From the NCBI RefSeq assembly GCF_029958925.1, contig NZ_CP124616.1, positions 992,001 to 1,056,000 on the forward strand: a stretch of DNA of 64,000 nt, in the 5' to 3' direction. Below are positions 8,389 through 17,150 of this stretch, piece after piece; position 1 is the first letter of the stretch; every line of letters begins with the position of its first letter. Origin of the DNA: Tropicibacter oceani (GTDB taxonomy: Bacteria; Pseudomonadota; Alphaproteobacteria; Rhodobacterales; Rhodobacteraceae). Below the pieces are notes generated by a model, which saw only the letters and a program-made list of their open reading frames with translations, was not told where the DNA came from and did not search any database. The translations under genes were made by a program, and so were the position numbers.

Positions 8389-9348
8389 TCAGCCACCGGC
8401 GTTCAGTTTGCCGGACATGCCGCCATTGGGCACATCGGCGCCAAGGGCGGCGGCGATGGTGGTCACGTTGTGATCGAACATGCCAACATAGGTGCCTTCG
8501 TAGGTGCCGGGCTGGCCCATGGCGTCAGAGAACAGCTCGCCCCCGATCTGAACGCTATGGCCGCGCGCGGCGGCGCCCTCGATCAGAGCGCGGATGTTGC
8601 GATCAGAGACCGAGCTTTCGACAAAGGCGGCGCTGATCTGACGGTCGACCAGCAGATCGACCAATGCGCCGATGCGTTGCAGGCCTGCCTCGGATTCGGT
8701 GGAGATGCCCTGAATGCCTTCGACCTGGAAATCGTATTCGCGGCCAAAATAGCCAAAGGCGTCGTGGGCGGTGACCAGCACGCGCGCCTCGGGCGGGAGT
8801 TTGGCAAGGGTTTCGGTGGCATAGACGTGCAGCGCGTCCAGCTGCGCCAGATAGGCGTCGGCATTGGCGGCAAAGCGCGCGGCATCGTCCGGGCGCTGTT
8901 CGCTCAGGGCGTCGCGGGTGCCTACGACCGCGTGACGCCAGAGGCGCGGGGCCATCCAGACGTGCGGGTCGGCGCGGCCTTCGTACTGGCTGTGGGTCAG
9001 GCGCAGGTCTGGGGGCAGGGTTTCGGCCACGGCGCGGGTGGGAACACGGCGCGACAGGCCCTGCAGGAATTCCTCAAGCTGGGCTTCGAGATACAGGCCG
9101 TTCCACAGCACCAGATCGGCGCGGGTCATCGCGACGATGTCGGACCGGGTCTGGCGATAGCCGTGCGGATCGACGCCGGGGCCCATCAGGGCGCGCACCT
9201 CGACCAGATCACCGCCCACAGCGCGGGCGGCGTCGGCGATCATGCCGGTGGTGGCCACCACGTTCAGCGGTGTGGCGGCAAATGCGGGGCGGGCCAGCAG
9301 GGGGCTGGCCAGCAGCCCGGTCAGAATATGGCGGCGGTTCGGGTTCAC
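8389..9348 (-). CDS. sitA: Manganese-binding periplasmic protein SitA
   Basis: Solute-binding lipid-free exported protein of the cluster A-I (ZnuA/MntC/SitA) family, 319 residues. The start is a GTG at 9348, set by AAGGAG 7 bases upstream and by the following signal peptide (NRRHILTGLLASPLLARPAFA). The four metal ligands expected for the family can be placed: His in VDPHGYRQ, His in RADPHVWM, Glu in VEGIQGIS and Asp in GMFDHNVTT. The His-rich loop of zinc-specific ZnuA is absent, which favours manganese (or iron). First gene of sitABCD, with two Fur/Mur-like boxes upstream. Confidence 0.88.
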   Translation of the reverse strand: MNPNRRHILTGLLASPLLARPAFAATPLNVVATTGMIADAARAVGGDLVEVRALMGPGVDPHGYRQTRSDIVAMTRADLVLWNGLYLEAQLEEFLQGLSRRVPTRAVAETLPPDLRLTHSQYEGRADPHVWMAPRLWRHAVVGTRDALSEQRPDDAARFAANADAYLAQLDALHVYATETLAKLPPEARVLVTAHDAFGYFGREYDFQVEGIQGISTESEAGLQRIGALVDLLVDRQISAAFVESSVSDRNIRALIEGAAARGHSVQIGGELFSDAMGQPGTYEGTYVGMFDHNVTTIAAALGADVPNGGMSGKLNAGG

Positions 9349-9374
9349 GAATGGACTCCTTCTCTGGGTGTATA

Positions 9375-9419
9375 TGCGAGTCATTCTCAGAAGGTCAATG
9401 CTTTTGCGAATTATTCGCA
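9375..9419 (-). promoter_or_regulatory. Two tandem Fur/Mur-like boxes upstream of sitA
   Basis: Two 7-1-7 palindromes: TGCGAGT-C-ATTCTCA (9375-9389, imperfect) and TGCGAAT-T-ATTCGCA (9405-9419, perfect). Their centres are 30 bases apart, close to three helical turns, so two dimers would sit on the same DNA face. The 7-1-7 form is typical of the Fur superfamily; in alphaproteobacteria the Fur homologue Mur represses sitABCD with manganese. Assignment to Mur is inference. Confidence 0.7.
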
Positions 9420-9559
9420 TGTAAGATTGGGGGTGGCGCGGGGAATGCTCGTGATTTGTGCAAGTTCCCTGCGGTCACGGGGTTTTGCGGCGGCTTGTAA
9501 TCCCGTCTGCGCGGGGCCACTCTGTATCCCTGATCAGACGCAGCCGCAGGGAGGACAGG

Positions 9560-10555
9560 ATGATCACGTCCGAAAAGGCAGCCACGGGCAGCGTGCAGCT
9601 TCCGCAGGTGCACGAGGCGCGCAATCCGGGGATGGAGTTGGACATGGACTGGGTGATGCACGCCCGGGCCAATCGGTCTGCCATCGAACGGCGCGCGGCG
9701 ACGCTGCCGGGGCGGCGCAGCGTCAAGAAGGATTTTCAAGCGGCGTGGTTGGCGCGGGCGGTGTCCTGCATCGACCTGACGACGCTGGCGGGCGATGACA
9801 CGCCGGGGCGCGTGGCACGGCTGTGCGCCAAGGCGCGCCAGCCAGTGCGCGCCGACCTGCTGGAGGCGCTGGGCCTTGAGGGGCTGAACGTCGGTGCGGT
9901 CTGCGTCTATCACGACATGATCGCGCCTGCGGTGGCGGCGCTGGACGGGTCGGGCATTCCGGTGGCGGCGGTATCCACCGGGTTTCCGGCGGGGTTGTCG
10001 CCCTTTCACCTGCGGCTGGCCGAGATAGAGGAAAGCGTCAAGGCAGGCGCGGCCGAGATCGACATCGTGATTTCCCGCCGGTTGGTTCTGACCGGGGATT
10101 GGCAGGGGCTGTACAATGAAATGCGGGCGTTCCGCGCCGCCTGCGGCGAGGCCCATGTCAAGGCGATCCTGGCCACCGGCGAATTGGGCACCTTGCAGAA
10201 CGTGGCACGGGCGTCGCTGGTGTGCATGATGGCGGGGGCTGATTTCATCAAGACCTCGACCGGCAAGGAAAGCGTGAATGCCACGCTGCCGGTGTCGCTG
10301 GTGATGATCCGGGCGATCCGCGAGTACCATCAGCGGACGGGGTTCCGGGTGGGGTACAAACCCGCCGGCGGTATTTCCAAAGCCAAGGATTCGCTGAACT
10401 ACCTTGCGCTGATCAAGGAAGAGCTGGGGGATCGCTGGCTGCGGCCCGACCTGTTCCGCTTTGGCGCGTCGTCGCTGCTGGGCGATATCGAGCGGCAGTT
10501 GGAACATCACGTCACCGGGGCTTATTCGGCATCGTGGCGGCACGCGGCTGGATAA
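9560..10555 (+). CDS. deoC: Deoxyribose-phosphate aldolase
   Basis: Class I aldolase that splits 2-deoxy-D-ribose 5-phosphate into acetaldehyde and glyceraldehyde 3-phosphate, the last step of deoxynucleoside breakdown. The Schiff-base lysine is at about residue 231 in DFIKTSTGK and the proton-relay lysine at about 267 in VGYKPAGGI. At 331 residues it belongs to the longer DeoC type with an N-terminal extension. The ATG at 9560 follows GGAGGA by 5 bases. The aldehyde dehydrogenase gene begins 35 bases downstream and would oxidise the acetaldehyde made here. Acts in the cytoplasm. Confidence 0.9.
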   Translation: MITSEKAATGSVQLPQVHEARNPGMELDMDWVMHARANRSAIERRAATLPGRRSVKKDFQAAWLARAVSCIDLTTLAGDDTPGRVARLCAKARQPVRADLLEALGLEGLNVGAVCVYHDMIAPAVAALDGSGIPVAAVSTGFPAGLSPFHLRLAEIEESVKAGAAEIDIVISRRLVLTGDWQGLYNEMRAFRAACGEAHVKAILATGELGTLQNVARASLVCMMAGADFIKTSTGKESVNATLPVSLVMIRAIREYHQRTGFRVGYKPAGGISKAKDSLNYLALIKEELGDRWLRPDLFRFGASSLLGDIERQLEHHVTGAYSASWRHAAG

Positions 10556-10589
10556 GCCCGGATTTGCGATTTTTGAAAGAGACAAAGCC

Positions 10590-12926
10590 ATGAGCGTCAA
10601 GGACATCTTCGAAAGCATGGATTATGGTCCCTCGCCCGAGGGCGCAGGCGATGCGCTGGCCTGGCTGGTGGATCAGGGCAGCCGGTTCGGGCATTTCATC
10701 GACGGCGGTTATACCGCGCCGGGGGCGGGGTTCGACAGTCGCAATCCGGCAACGGGCGAGGTGCTGGCGACGCTGACGCAGGCCACGCAAGGCGACGTGG
10801 ACGCGGCGGTGGCGGCGGCGCGAAAGGCGCAGCCGGGTTGGGAAAAGCTGGGCGGCAAGGGGCGCGCGCGCTATCTGTACGCCCTGGCGCGCCTTTTGCA
10901 GAAACATTCGCGGCTGTTCGCGGTGCTTGAGACGCTGGACAACGGCAAGCCGATCCGCGAATCGCGCGACATAGACATCCCCCTGGCGCAGCGGCATTTC
11001 TATTATCACGCCGGGATGGCCCAGCTGATGGGAAGCGAAATGCCGGATCGCGCTGCGCTGGGCGTGTGTGGGCAGATCATTCCGTGGAATTTCCCGCTGT
11101 TGATGCTGGCGTGGAAGGTCGCGCCTGCGCTGGCGACGGGCAACACGGTGGTGTTGAAACCGGCGGAGTGGACATCGCTGACGGCGCTGTTGTTCGCCGA
11201 TATCTGCCGTCAGGCGGGGCTGCCCAAAGGCGTGGTGAACATCGTCACCGGCGACGGCGCGGTCGGCGAGATGATCGTTGCGGCGCAGGTCGACAAGATC
11301 GCCTTTACCGGCAGCACCGAGGTCGGGCGCAAGATCCGCGCCGCCACGGCGGGCAGCGGCAAGGCGCTGACGCTCGAACTGGGCGGCAAGTCGCCCTACA
11401 TCGTGTTCGAGGATGCGGATATCGATTCGACCATCGAAGGGCTGGTCGACGCCATCTGGTTCAATCAGGGGCAAGTCTGCTGCGCCGGGTCGCGCCTGCT
11501 GGTGCAGGAGGGGATCGCAGAGAGGTTCCATGACCGCCTTCGCACACGCATGGACAAGCTGCGCATTGGTGATCCGTTGGACAAATGCATCGACGTCGGC
11601 GCCATCGTGGACCCGGTCCAGCGCGACCGGATCGTGGAACTGGTCGCGGGCAGCGAGGGCGAGATTTATCAGGCGCAATGCGCCCTGCCGAACGGCTGTT
11701 TCTATCCGCCGACGCTGATTTCCGGGCTCTCGCAGGCCTCGCATCTGATGCAAGAAGAAATCTTTGGCCCGGTGCTGGTGTCGACCACCTTCCGCACTCC
11801 GGATGAGGCGGTGCAACTGGCGAACAACACGCGCTATGGCCTCGCGGCCTCGGTCTGGTCCGAGAACATCAACACGGCGCTGGATGTCGCACCGAAACTG
11901 GCGGCGGGCGTGGTCTGGGTGAACGGCACCAACATGTTTGACGCGGCGGCGGGCTTTGGCGGCGTGCGCGAAAGCGGCTTTGGGCGCGAAGGCGGCTGGG
12001 AAGGGCTGGCCGCCTATACCAAGGACGCGGGCAAGGGCAAACCGATCAAATCCGTGGTCCCGTTCGCCGGGGACGAGAGCGAGCCGCAACCGGTGGACCG
12101 GACGGCCAAGCTGTACATCGGCGGCAAGCAGACGCGCCCGGACGGCGGCTATGCCCGCAATGTCTTTGACAAGCGCGGCAAGCTGATCGGGCAGGCGCCC
12201 ATCGGCAGCCGCAAGGATATCCGCAACGCTGTCGAGGCGGCGCGCGGGGCGTCGGGCTGGACCAATGCCACAGCGCATCTGCGGGCGCAGGTGCTGTATT
12301 TCATCGCTGAAAACCTGGCAGCGCGCGGCGATGAGTTTGCCGCGCAGATCGACCGGATGACCGGCGGCAAGACAGGCGCGAAAGAGGTCGAGGCCTCGGT
12401 CGATCGGCTGTTCACCTATGCCGCCTGGGCGGACAAGTTCGACGGCGATGTGCGCAGCGTACCGATGCGCGGCGTGGCCCTGGCGATGCGCGAGGCCTGC
12501 GGCGTGATCGGGGCGTTCTGCGCCGATGATCTGCCGTTGCTGGGGCTGGTGTCGGTCATGGCCCCGGCGATTGCCATGGGCAACCGTGTGGTGCTGGTGG
12601 CGTCCGAGCCGTTTCCGCTGGTGGCGACGGATTTCTATCAGGTGCTGGACACCTCGGACGTACCGGGGGGCGTGGTCAACATCGTGACCGGATCGCACGC
12701 GGAACTGGCCCCGACGCTGGCGGCGCATGCGGATGTCGAGGCGGTCTGGTCATTCTCGTCGTCGGATCTGTCCGGGGTGATCGAACAGGGCGCGGCGGGC
12801 AACCTGAAACGGACCTGGGTCAATCACGGCATGGCGCGCGACTGGATGGGGCCAGAGGGCGAGGGCCGCGCGTTTCTGGACGCCGCGACCGAGGTCAAGA
12901 CGGTCTGGGTGCCCTACGGCGCCTGA
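10590..12926 (+). CDS. Aldehyde dehydrogenase, double-length, second half lacking the catalytic domain
   Basis: NAD(P)-dependent aldehyde dehydrogenase of 778 residues, against about 480-500 for a normal one. The first half is complete: IIPWNFPLLMLAWK and KPAEWT, Glu263 in LELGGKSP, catalytic Cys297 in NQGQVCCAG, and the EIFGPVL motif. From about residue 505 a second copy restarts (KLYIGGKQTRPDGGYARNVFD) but covers only the coenzyme-binding half: the lysine, glutamate and cysteine motifs are replaced (VASEPFPL, WSFSSSD) and the chain ends before a catalytic domain. The second half is probably structural or regulatory. Cotranscription with deoC suggests acetaldehyde as substrate. The ATG at 10590 has only a weak GAAAGAGA ribosome site. 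Confidence 0.85.
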   Translation: MSVKDIFESMDYGPSPEGAGDALAWLVDQGSRFGHFIDGGYTAPGAGFDSRNPATGEVLATLTQATQGDVDAAVAAARKAQPGWEKLGGKGRARYLYALARLLQKHSRLFAVLETLDNGKPIRESRDIDIPLAQRHFYYHAGMAQLMGSEMPDRAALGVCGQIIPWNFPLLMLAWKVAPALATGNTVVLKPAEWTSLTALLFADICRQAGLPKGVVNIVTGDGAVGEMIVAAQVDKIAFTGSTEVGRKIRAATAGSGKALTLELGGKSPYIVFEDADIDSTIEGLVDAIWFNQGQVCCAGSRLLVQEGIAERFHDRLRTRMDKLRIGDPLDKCIDVGAIVDPVQRDRIVELVAGSEGEIYQAQCALPNGCFYPPTLISGLSQASHLMQEEIFGPVLVSTTFRTPDEAVQLANNTRYGLAASVWSENINTALDVAPKLAAGVVWVNGTNMFDAAAGFGGVRESGFGREGGWEGLAAYTKDAGKGKPIKSVVPFAGDESEPQPVDRTAKLYIGGKQTRPDGGYARNVFDKRGKLIGQAPIGSRKDIRNAVEAARGASGWTNATAHLRAQVLYFIAENLAARGDEFAAQIDRMTGGKTGAKEVEASVDRLFTYAAWADKFDGDVRSVPMRGVALAMREACGVIGAFCADDLPLLGLVSVMAPAIAMGNRVVLVASEPFPLVATDFYQVLDTSDVPGGVVNIVTGSHAELAPTLAAHADVEAVWSFSSSDLSGVIEQGAAGNLKRTWVNHGMARDWMGPEGEGRAFLDAATEVKTVWVPYGA

Positions 12927-12934
12927 GCGGAGTA

Positions 12935-12949
12935 CGGGGCACAGCCCCG
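12935..12949 (+). terminator. Hairpin after the aldehyde dehydrogenase (TACGGGG type)
   Basis: CGGGGC-ACA-GCCCCG, embedded in TACGGGG...CCCCGCC. Similar hairpins follow the genes ending at 2189 and 35895. No T-run follows. The rest of the 299-base gap to rsfS holds no other gene that I can support, and must contain the rsfS promoter. Confidence 0.45.
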
Positions 12950-13225
12950 CCTTACGGGCATTTTGCGCCCTGTCGGCGGGCGGTTCCGGCCGGGTAGGCG
13001 GCGGTCCGCTGGCCTGCGCCCGTTTGAAGCAGCGCCGCAAATCCGGGCTGGTCACTGGCCGAAACCCGCTTCATAAGCGCCGAAACGTTGAGAAATGGCG
13101 TCCGGGGTGTTATCTTTGACACGTGGCCCGGCGTCGGGGCCGTTGATGCGGCGCGAATTGTCAAGGAGGACACTGTCCTGACACCGAATGCAGGTGCGGT
13201 CGATGCCGCAAATACCGGAGCCCCG

Positions 13226-13600
13226 ATGACGGACGCATCCCGGATCAACGCGACCAGCGATCAGATTCTGGCCGCCGTTATTGAAAGTCTTAATGAAAAC
13301 AAGGCCGAAGACATCGTGCAGATTGATCTGCGCGGCAAGACGTCTGTCTGCGATCACATGGTGATCTGTTCGGGGCGCTCGTCCCGTCAGGTCTCGGCCC
13401 TGGCTGAAAAACTGGTGGAAGTGCTGAAATCCGACTGCGGCGTCTATGCCAAGATCGAAGGCAAGGAAACCGGCGACTGGGTGCTGATCGACAGCGGTGA
13501 CGTGGTTGTCCATGTCTTCCGTCCGGAAGTGCGCGAGTTCTACCAGCTGGAAAAGATGTGGGTGCCGATGTCCCAGGGGATGGCGCCCAAGGGCGACTAG
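13226..13600 (+). CDS. rsfS: Ribosomal silencing factor RsfS
   Basis: Binds ribosomal protein uL14 on the 50S subunit and blocks subunit joining when nutrients are scarce. The 124-residue reading from the ATG at 13226 (GGAG 5 bases upstream) matches the usual 105-130. Family motifs are VQIDLRGKTSVCDHMVICSGRSSRQVSALAEKL (here residues about 25-60) and GDWVLIDSGDVVVHVF, plus REFYQLEKMW. A strong AAGGAGGA site also lies further upstream at 13163-13170, so an upstream non-ATG start giving a longer N-terminus is possible. It abuts rlmH exactly. Confidence 0.9.
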   Translation: MTDASRINATSDQILAAVIESLNENKAEDIVQIDLRGKTSVCDHMVICSGRSSRQVSALAEKLVEVLKSDCGVYAKIEGKETGDWVLIDSGDVVVHVFRPEVREFYQLEKMWVPMSQGMAPKGD

Positions 13601-14071
13601 GTGCGCCTCCATCTATGCGTGGTGGGCCGCCTGCGGGCGGGGCCTGAACGCACGCTGATCGACGATTACATCAAACGATTCGACCGGACCGGGCGGGCGC
13701 TGAGCCTTGGCCCGGTGACGGTACACGAGGTCGACGACCGCAAGGGCGGCGGCATGGCGGCCGAGGCTGACCTGCTGCGCCGGGCGATCCCGGCGGGGGC
13801 CAAGCTGTGCTGTCTGGACGAACGCGGCAAGCTGATGACATCGCCGCAGTTCGCGGACTGGATGGCACAGGTGCGCGACGATGGGGCGGGTGATCTGGCC
13901 TTTGTTATCGGCGGAGCGGACGGGATCGACCCGGGCCTGCGCGCCGAGGCGGACATGGCGCTGTCCTTTGGGCAGATGGTCTGGCCGCATATGCTGGTGC
14001 GGGTGATGCTGAGCGAGCAGCTGTACCGCGCGGCCAGCATTCTGGCGGGAAGTCCCTATCACAGGGTCTGA
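13601..14071 (+). CDS. rlmH: 23S rRNA pseudouridine-1915 N3-methyltransferase
   Basis: SPOUT-class methyltransferase that modifies pseudouridine 1915 in helix 69 of 23S rRNA using S-adenosylmethionine. It has 156 residues, the expected length, with the knot motif FVIGGADGIDPGL and the C-terminal signature MVWPHMLVRVMLSEQLYRA...SPYHR. The start is a GTG placed immediately after the rsfS stop, so the two are translationally coupled; the rsfS-rlmH pairing is common in bacteria. Its stop is 2 bases from the stop of the convergent amidase. Confidence 0.93.
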   Translation: MRLHLCVVGRLRAGPERTLIDDYIKRFDRTGRALSLGPVTVHEVDDRKGGGMAAEADLLRRAIPAGAKLCCLDERGKLMTSPQFADWMAQVRDDGAGDLAFVIGGADGIDPGLRAEADMALSFGQMVWPHMLVRVMLSEQLYRAASILAGSPYHRV

Positions 14072-14073
14072 AA

Positions 14074-15498
14074 TCAGCCCGGAATCGGATCAATGGGCCT
14101 TTGGGCAAAGCCGATCCGCTCTTCCAAGACACGGGCGACTTGCAGCAGACGCGCCTCGCCCCTTGGTTGGCCGATCAACTGGATGCCGACGGGCAGACCG
14201 GTGTCGGTAAAGCCCAGCGGCAACGACAGGGCGGGTAGACCGCAAAGCGTTGCGGGATAGGCAAAAACCAACCAATCCAGATAATCGCGGCAGGGCACGC
14301 CGGCGACCTCGGTCGGGTATTCGACCGACTGCGGCAGGGGCGGCAAGCCGCTGACCGGGCAGGCGAGCACGTCAAAGCCCGAAAGGAAACCGCGCATGTC
14401 GTGGTAGATGCGGGTGCGGGTGGTGATCGCCTCGGCCACGTCTTCGGTGGTCAGGGCGCGGCCATCGGCGATGTTTTGTTGCAGCGTCGGTTTGTATTGG
14501 CGGGTGATCCGATCCGGGGTCTTGCGGGCCTGCGCCCAGAAACCCAGCGCGCGCAAGGTGCGAAAACAGGTGTCGGCGCCTTTCAGGGGCGGCCTGCAGT
14601 CCTGCAGCGTGACACCTTCGCCGCTAAGGGCGGCAAGGCCAGCGCGCAGGATACGCTCCATTTCCGGGGTCACCGGGGCCAACCCGCCGAGGTCGGCGGA
14701 AAAGCCGATGCGGATCGCGCCGGACGGGGCAAGGCAGGCATCCAGATAGCTTTGCGCCGGGGCCGGGTAGGACAGGGCCGAGACCGGGTCGTAGCCCGCC
14801 ATGGCGTCAAGGAACAGCGCGCAGTCCGCGACGTTGCGGGCCATCGGTCCCTGAACGGGCATGGGGTCGAAACTGTCCGGCCCGCCGCCAAGGGCCACGC
14901 CGGGCGAGGGGCGCAGGCCGACGATGCCGCAAAAGCTGGCCGGGGTGCGCAGGCTGCCGCCAAGGTCAGAGCCGTGGCTGAGCCAGGTTTCCCCGGTCGC
15001 CAGCCCCACCGCCGCACCGCCAGACGATCCGCCCGCGTTCATCGCCGTGTTCCAGGGGTTCAGCGTGGGGCCATAGACCGGGTTGAAGGTGTTCGCGCCC
15101 GCGCCCATTTCGGGTGTGTTCGTCTTGCCGATCACCACACCGCCACGCGATTCGAGCCGCAGCACCAGCGGGTCCGAGGCGTCGGGGATGAAATCCGCCA
15201 GCGCCGGGGTGCCCCATGTGGTGCGCACGCCTTTGACCGGGGTCAGGTCCTTGATGCCGATGGGCAGGCCCGCAAGCAGGCTGCTGGGGTCGGCGGTCTT
15301 GGCGGCCTCATGGGCGCGTTCGGCGCAGGTGGCGACCATGGCGTTGATCGCCGGGCTGGTCTGCGCGATGCGGGTCAGGCTGGCCTCGATCAACTCGGCG
15401 GGTGTGACATCGCCCGCCTTGAGCGCGGCGATGGCCTGCCGGGCGGTCAGGCGGCACAGCTCGGGGCCGGTAAAGGTGGTTTCAGGCGCAGGCGCCAT
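14074..15498 (-). CDS. Amidase (amidase signature family)
   Basis: Serine hydrolase of the amidase signature family, about 474 residues, acting on an unknown amide. The Ser-cisSer-Lys triad is complete: Lys in LPIGIKDLTPVKG, the cis-Ser in GGSSGGAAVG and the nucleophile Ser in GSDLGGSLRTPASFCGIVGLRPS. The protein resembles stand-alone amidases and lacks the partners of the GatCAB complex. I chose the ATG at 15498, which overlaps the 3' end of the ArsR gene by 17 bases; a start at 15522 is also open. The overlap implies cotranscription with the regulator. Confidence 0.82.
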   Translation of the reverse strand: MAPAPETTFTGPELCRLTARQAIAALKAGDVTPAELIEASLTRIAQTSPAINAMVATCAERAHEAAKTADPSSLLAGLPIGIKDLTPVKGVRTTWGTPALADFIPDASDPLVLRLESRGGVVIGKTNTPEMGAGANTFNPVYGPTLNPWNTAMNAGGSSGGAAVGLATGETWLSHGSDLGGSLRTPASFCGIVGLRPSPGVALGGGPDSFDPMPVQGPMARNVADCALFLDAMAGYDPVSALSYPAPAQSYLDACLAPSGAIRIGFSADLGGLAPVTPEMERILRAGLAALSGEGVTLQDCRPPLKGADTCFRTLRALGFWAQARKTPDRITRQYKPTLQQNIADGRALTTEDVAEAITTRTRIYHDMRGFLSGFDVLACPVSGLPPLPQSVEYPTEVAGVPCRDYLDWLVFAYPATLCGLPALSLPLGFTDTGLPVGIQLIGQPRGEARLLQVARVLEERIGFAQRPIDPIPG

Positions 15499-15829
15499 CG
15501 TCCCCCGCACAGAACATTTCATACAGCAGGCCGATCACCCGGCTCGTGTTTTCGTTGGCCAGGGAATAGTAGATCGTCTTGCCGTCGCGCCGGGTCTGCA
15601 CCAGCCCTTCTTCGCGCAGGCGGGCCAGCATCTGGCTGACGGCGGCCTGACGGATGCCAAGCAGCTCTTCCAATTCGCCCACGGACTTTTCACCCGAGCC
15701 GAGGTGGCACAGGATCATCAGGCGGCCTTCGTGGGCCAGCGTCTTGAGAAAGGACGCCGCGTTTTGCGCGTTTGCGGCCATTTCATTGGGCGGTGCGGGT
15801 GGCTGTTGTACGTTCACGGCTCTTGTCAC
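15482..15829 (-). CDS. ArsR-family regulator, SqrR/BigR-like persulfide sensor
   Basis: Winged-helix repressor of 115 residues; the recognition helix lies near IRQAAVSQMLARLREEGLVQTRRDGK. Metal-site motifs of classical ArsR (ELCVCD) are absent. Instead there are cysteines at residues 41 (ILCHLGSGEKSV) and 107 (YEMFCAGD), the positions of the two cysteines that form the polysulfide bridge in Rhodobacter capsulatus SqrR. Cys114 is extra. This supports a sulfide/persulfide-responsive repressor. However, no sulfide:quinone reductase or other sulfide gene is adjacent; the linked gene is an amidase. Target genes are therefore unknown. Confidence 0.8.
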   Translation of the reverse strand: MTRAVNVQQPPAPPNEMAANAQNAASFLKTLAHEGRLMILCHLGSGEKSVGELEELLGIRQAAVSQMLARLREEGLVQTRRDGKTIYYSLANENTSRVIGLLYEMFCAGDDGACA

Positions 15830-15879
15830 TCAAATTCCGATTGCAGCAACTATATCAGGGCGAAAGGCAAAAGGCGAGA

Positions 15880-17112
15880 TCACGGATCGCTGGCCGGCGC
15901 GCCGCCCTGGAAATCATTGCCTTCGGCGTAATTGCAGGGCGCATCCTGCATTTCAAGGTGCAACCCGGTGCCGGTGTAAGGATGGGCGCGGGCCAGGGCT
16001 TCGTCGACGTCGATGCCAAGGCCGGGGGCCTGCGGGGCGGTGACATAGCCGTTTTCGACCTTGATCGTGCTTTTGATCAGCGCGTCGTGGAACGGGGTTT
16101 CGATGGTTTCGGCAATCAGCAGGTTGGGAATGGCGGCGGCCAGCTGGATGTTGGCGGCCCATTCGATGGGACCTGCGTACAGATGCGGGGCCATTTCGGC
16201 GTTGAAGCTTTCGGCAAGGGCGGCCAGTTTGCGGGCCTCCCAGATGCCACCGGCGCGGCCAAGGGCGGGTTGCAGGATCTTGGCGCCGCCGCTGCGCAGG
16301 ACGGTAGCGAATTCGGCGCGGGTGGTCATGCGTTCGCCGGTGGCGACGGGAATGCGGACAGCCTGGGCGACGTGCTGGAATTCCAGCAGGTTGTCTGGTG
16401 GAATGGGTTCTTCGAACCACAGCGGGCTATAGGGCTCGATCGCCTGGCCAAGGCGGATGGCGCCTGAGGTGGTGAACTGGCCGTGGGTGCCAAAGAGCAG
16501 GTCGGCGCGGTCGCCCACCGCTTCGCGGATGGCTTTGCAAAAAGCGACAGAGCGGGTGATGTCGGACATGGCGGGCTGGTGGCCACCGCGCATGGTGTAG
16601 GGGCCTGCGGGGTCGAATTTCACGGCGGTGTAGCCGCGCGCCACGCAATCGGCGGCGGCCTCGGCGGCCTGATCGGCGCTGGTCCAGAAATCGGCCATTT
16701 TATGTTTGGGCAGCGGGTAAAGGTAGGTGTAGGCGCGGATACGCTCGTTCATCAGCCCGCCGATCAGCGCCCAGACGGGGCGGTCGCGCTGTTTGCCAAG
16801 GATGTCCCAGCAGGCGATTTCGAGGCCCGAGAAAGCGCCCATGACCGTCAGGTCGGGGCGCTGGGTGAAGCCGCTCGAATAGGTGCGGCGGAACATGCGT
16901 TCGACGTTTTCGGGGTTTTCGTTCAGGAAATACCGTTCGAACACGTCGCGGATCACGGCCTGCATGGCGGTGGGGCCGACAGAGGCGGCGTAGCATTCGC
17001 CCCAGCCGGTGATGCCGCAGGCGGTGGTGAGTTTGACGAGGATCCAGTAGCGCCCGCCCCAACCCGGCGCGGGTGGGGCGGTGACGATGATGTCGAGGTC
17101 TTGCAGTTTCAT
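15880..17112 (-). CDS. Enolase-superfamily sugar acid dehydratase or cycloisomerase
   Basis: Mandelate racemase/muconate lactonizing enzyme family, 410 residues. N-terminal capping domain (residues 1-130), then the beta-barrel with metal ligands in FGTHGQ, WFEEPIPPDN and ATGERMTT, a KFD motif on strand two (YTAVKFDPAG) and a catalytic histidine in MAPHLYAGP. These enzymes remove a proton next to a carboxylate of a sugar acid or lactone; the exact substrate cannot be read off. The gene lies downstream of a zinc alcohol dehydrogenase on the same strand, with a G/C hairpin and a type B repeat between them. The ATG at 17112 follows AAAGGAG. Confidence 0.78.
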   Translation of the reverse strand: MKLQDLDIIVTAPPAPGWGGRYWILVKLTTACGITGWGECYAASVGPTAMQAVIRDVFERYFLNENPENVERMFRRTYSSGFTQRPDLTVMGAFSGLEIACWDILGKQRDRPVWALIGGLMNERIRAYTYLYPLPKHKMADFWTSADQAAEAAADCVARGYTAVKFDPAGPYTMRGGHQPAMSDITRSVAFCKAIREAVGDRADLLFGTHGQFTTSGAIRLGQAIEPYSPLWFEEPIPPDNLLEFQHVAQAVRIPVATGERMTTRAEFATVLRSGGAKILQPALGRAGGIWEARKLAALAESFNAEMAPHLYAGPIEWAANIQLAAAIPNLLIAETIETPFHDALIKSTIKVENGYVTAPQAPGLGIDVDEALARAHPYTGTGLHLEMQDAPCNYAEGNDFQGGAPASDP

Positions 17113-17150
17113 GTCGTGCGCTCCTTTGGGGTGGGGTTTTCGGATCGCTT

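Noticed and set aside
10512-12728. A 738-codon open frame opposite the aldehyde dehydrogenase
   Set aside because: Antisense shadow; His/Arg/Gln-rich product with no domain.
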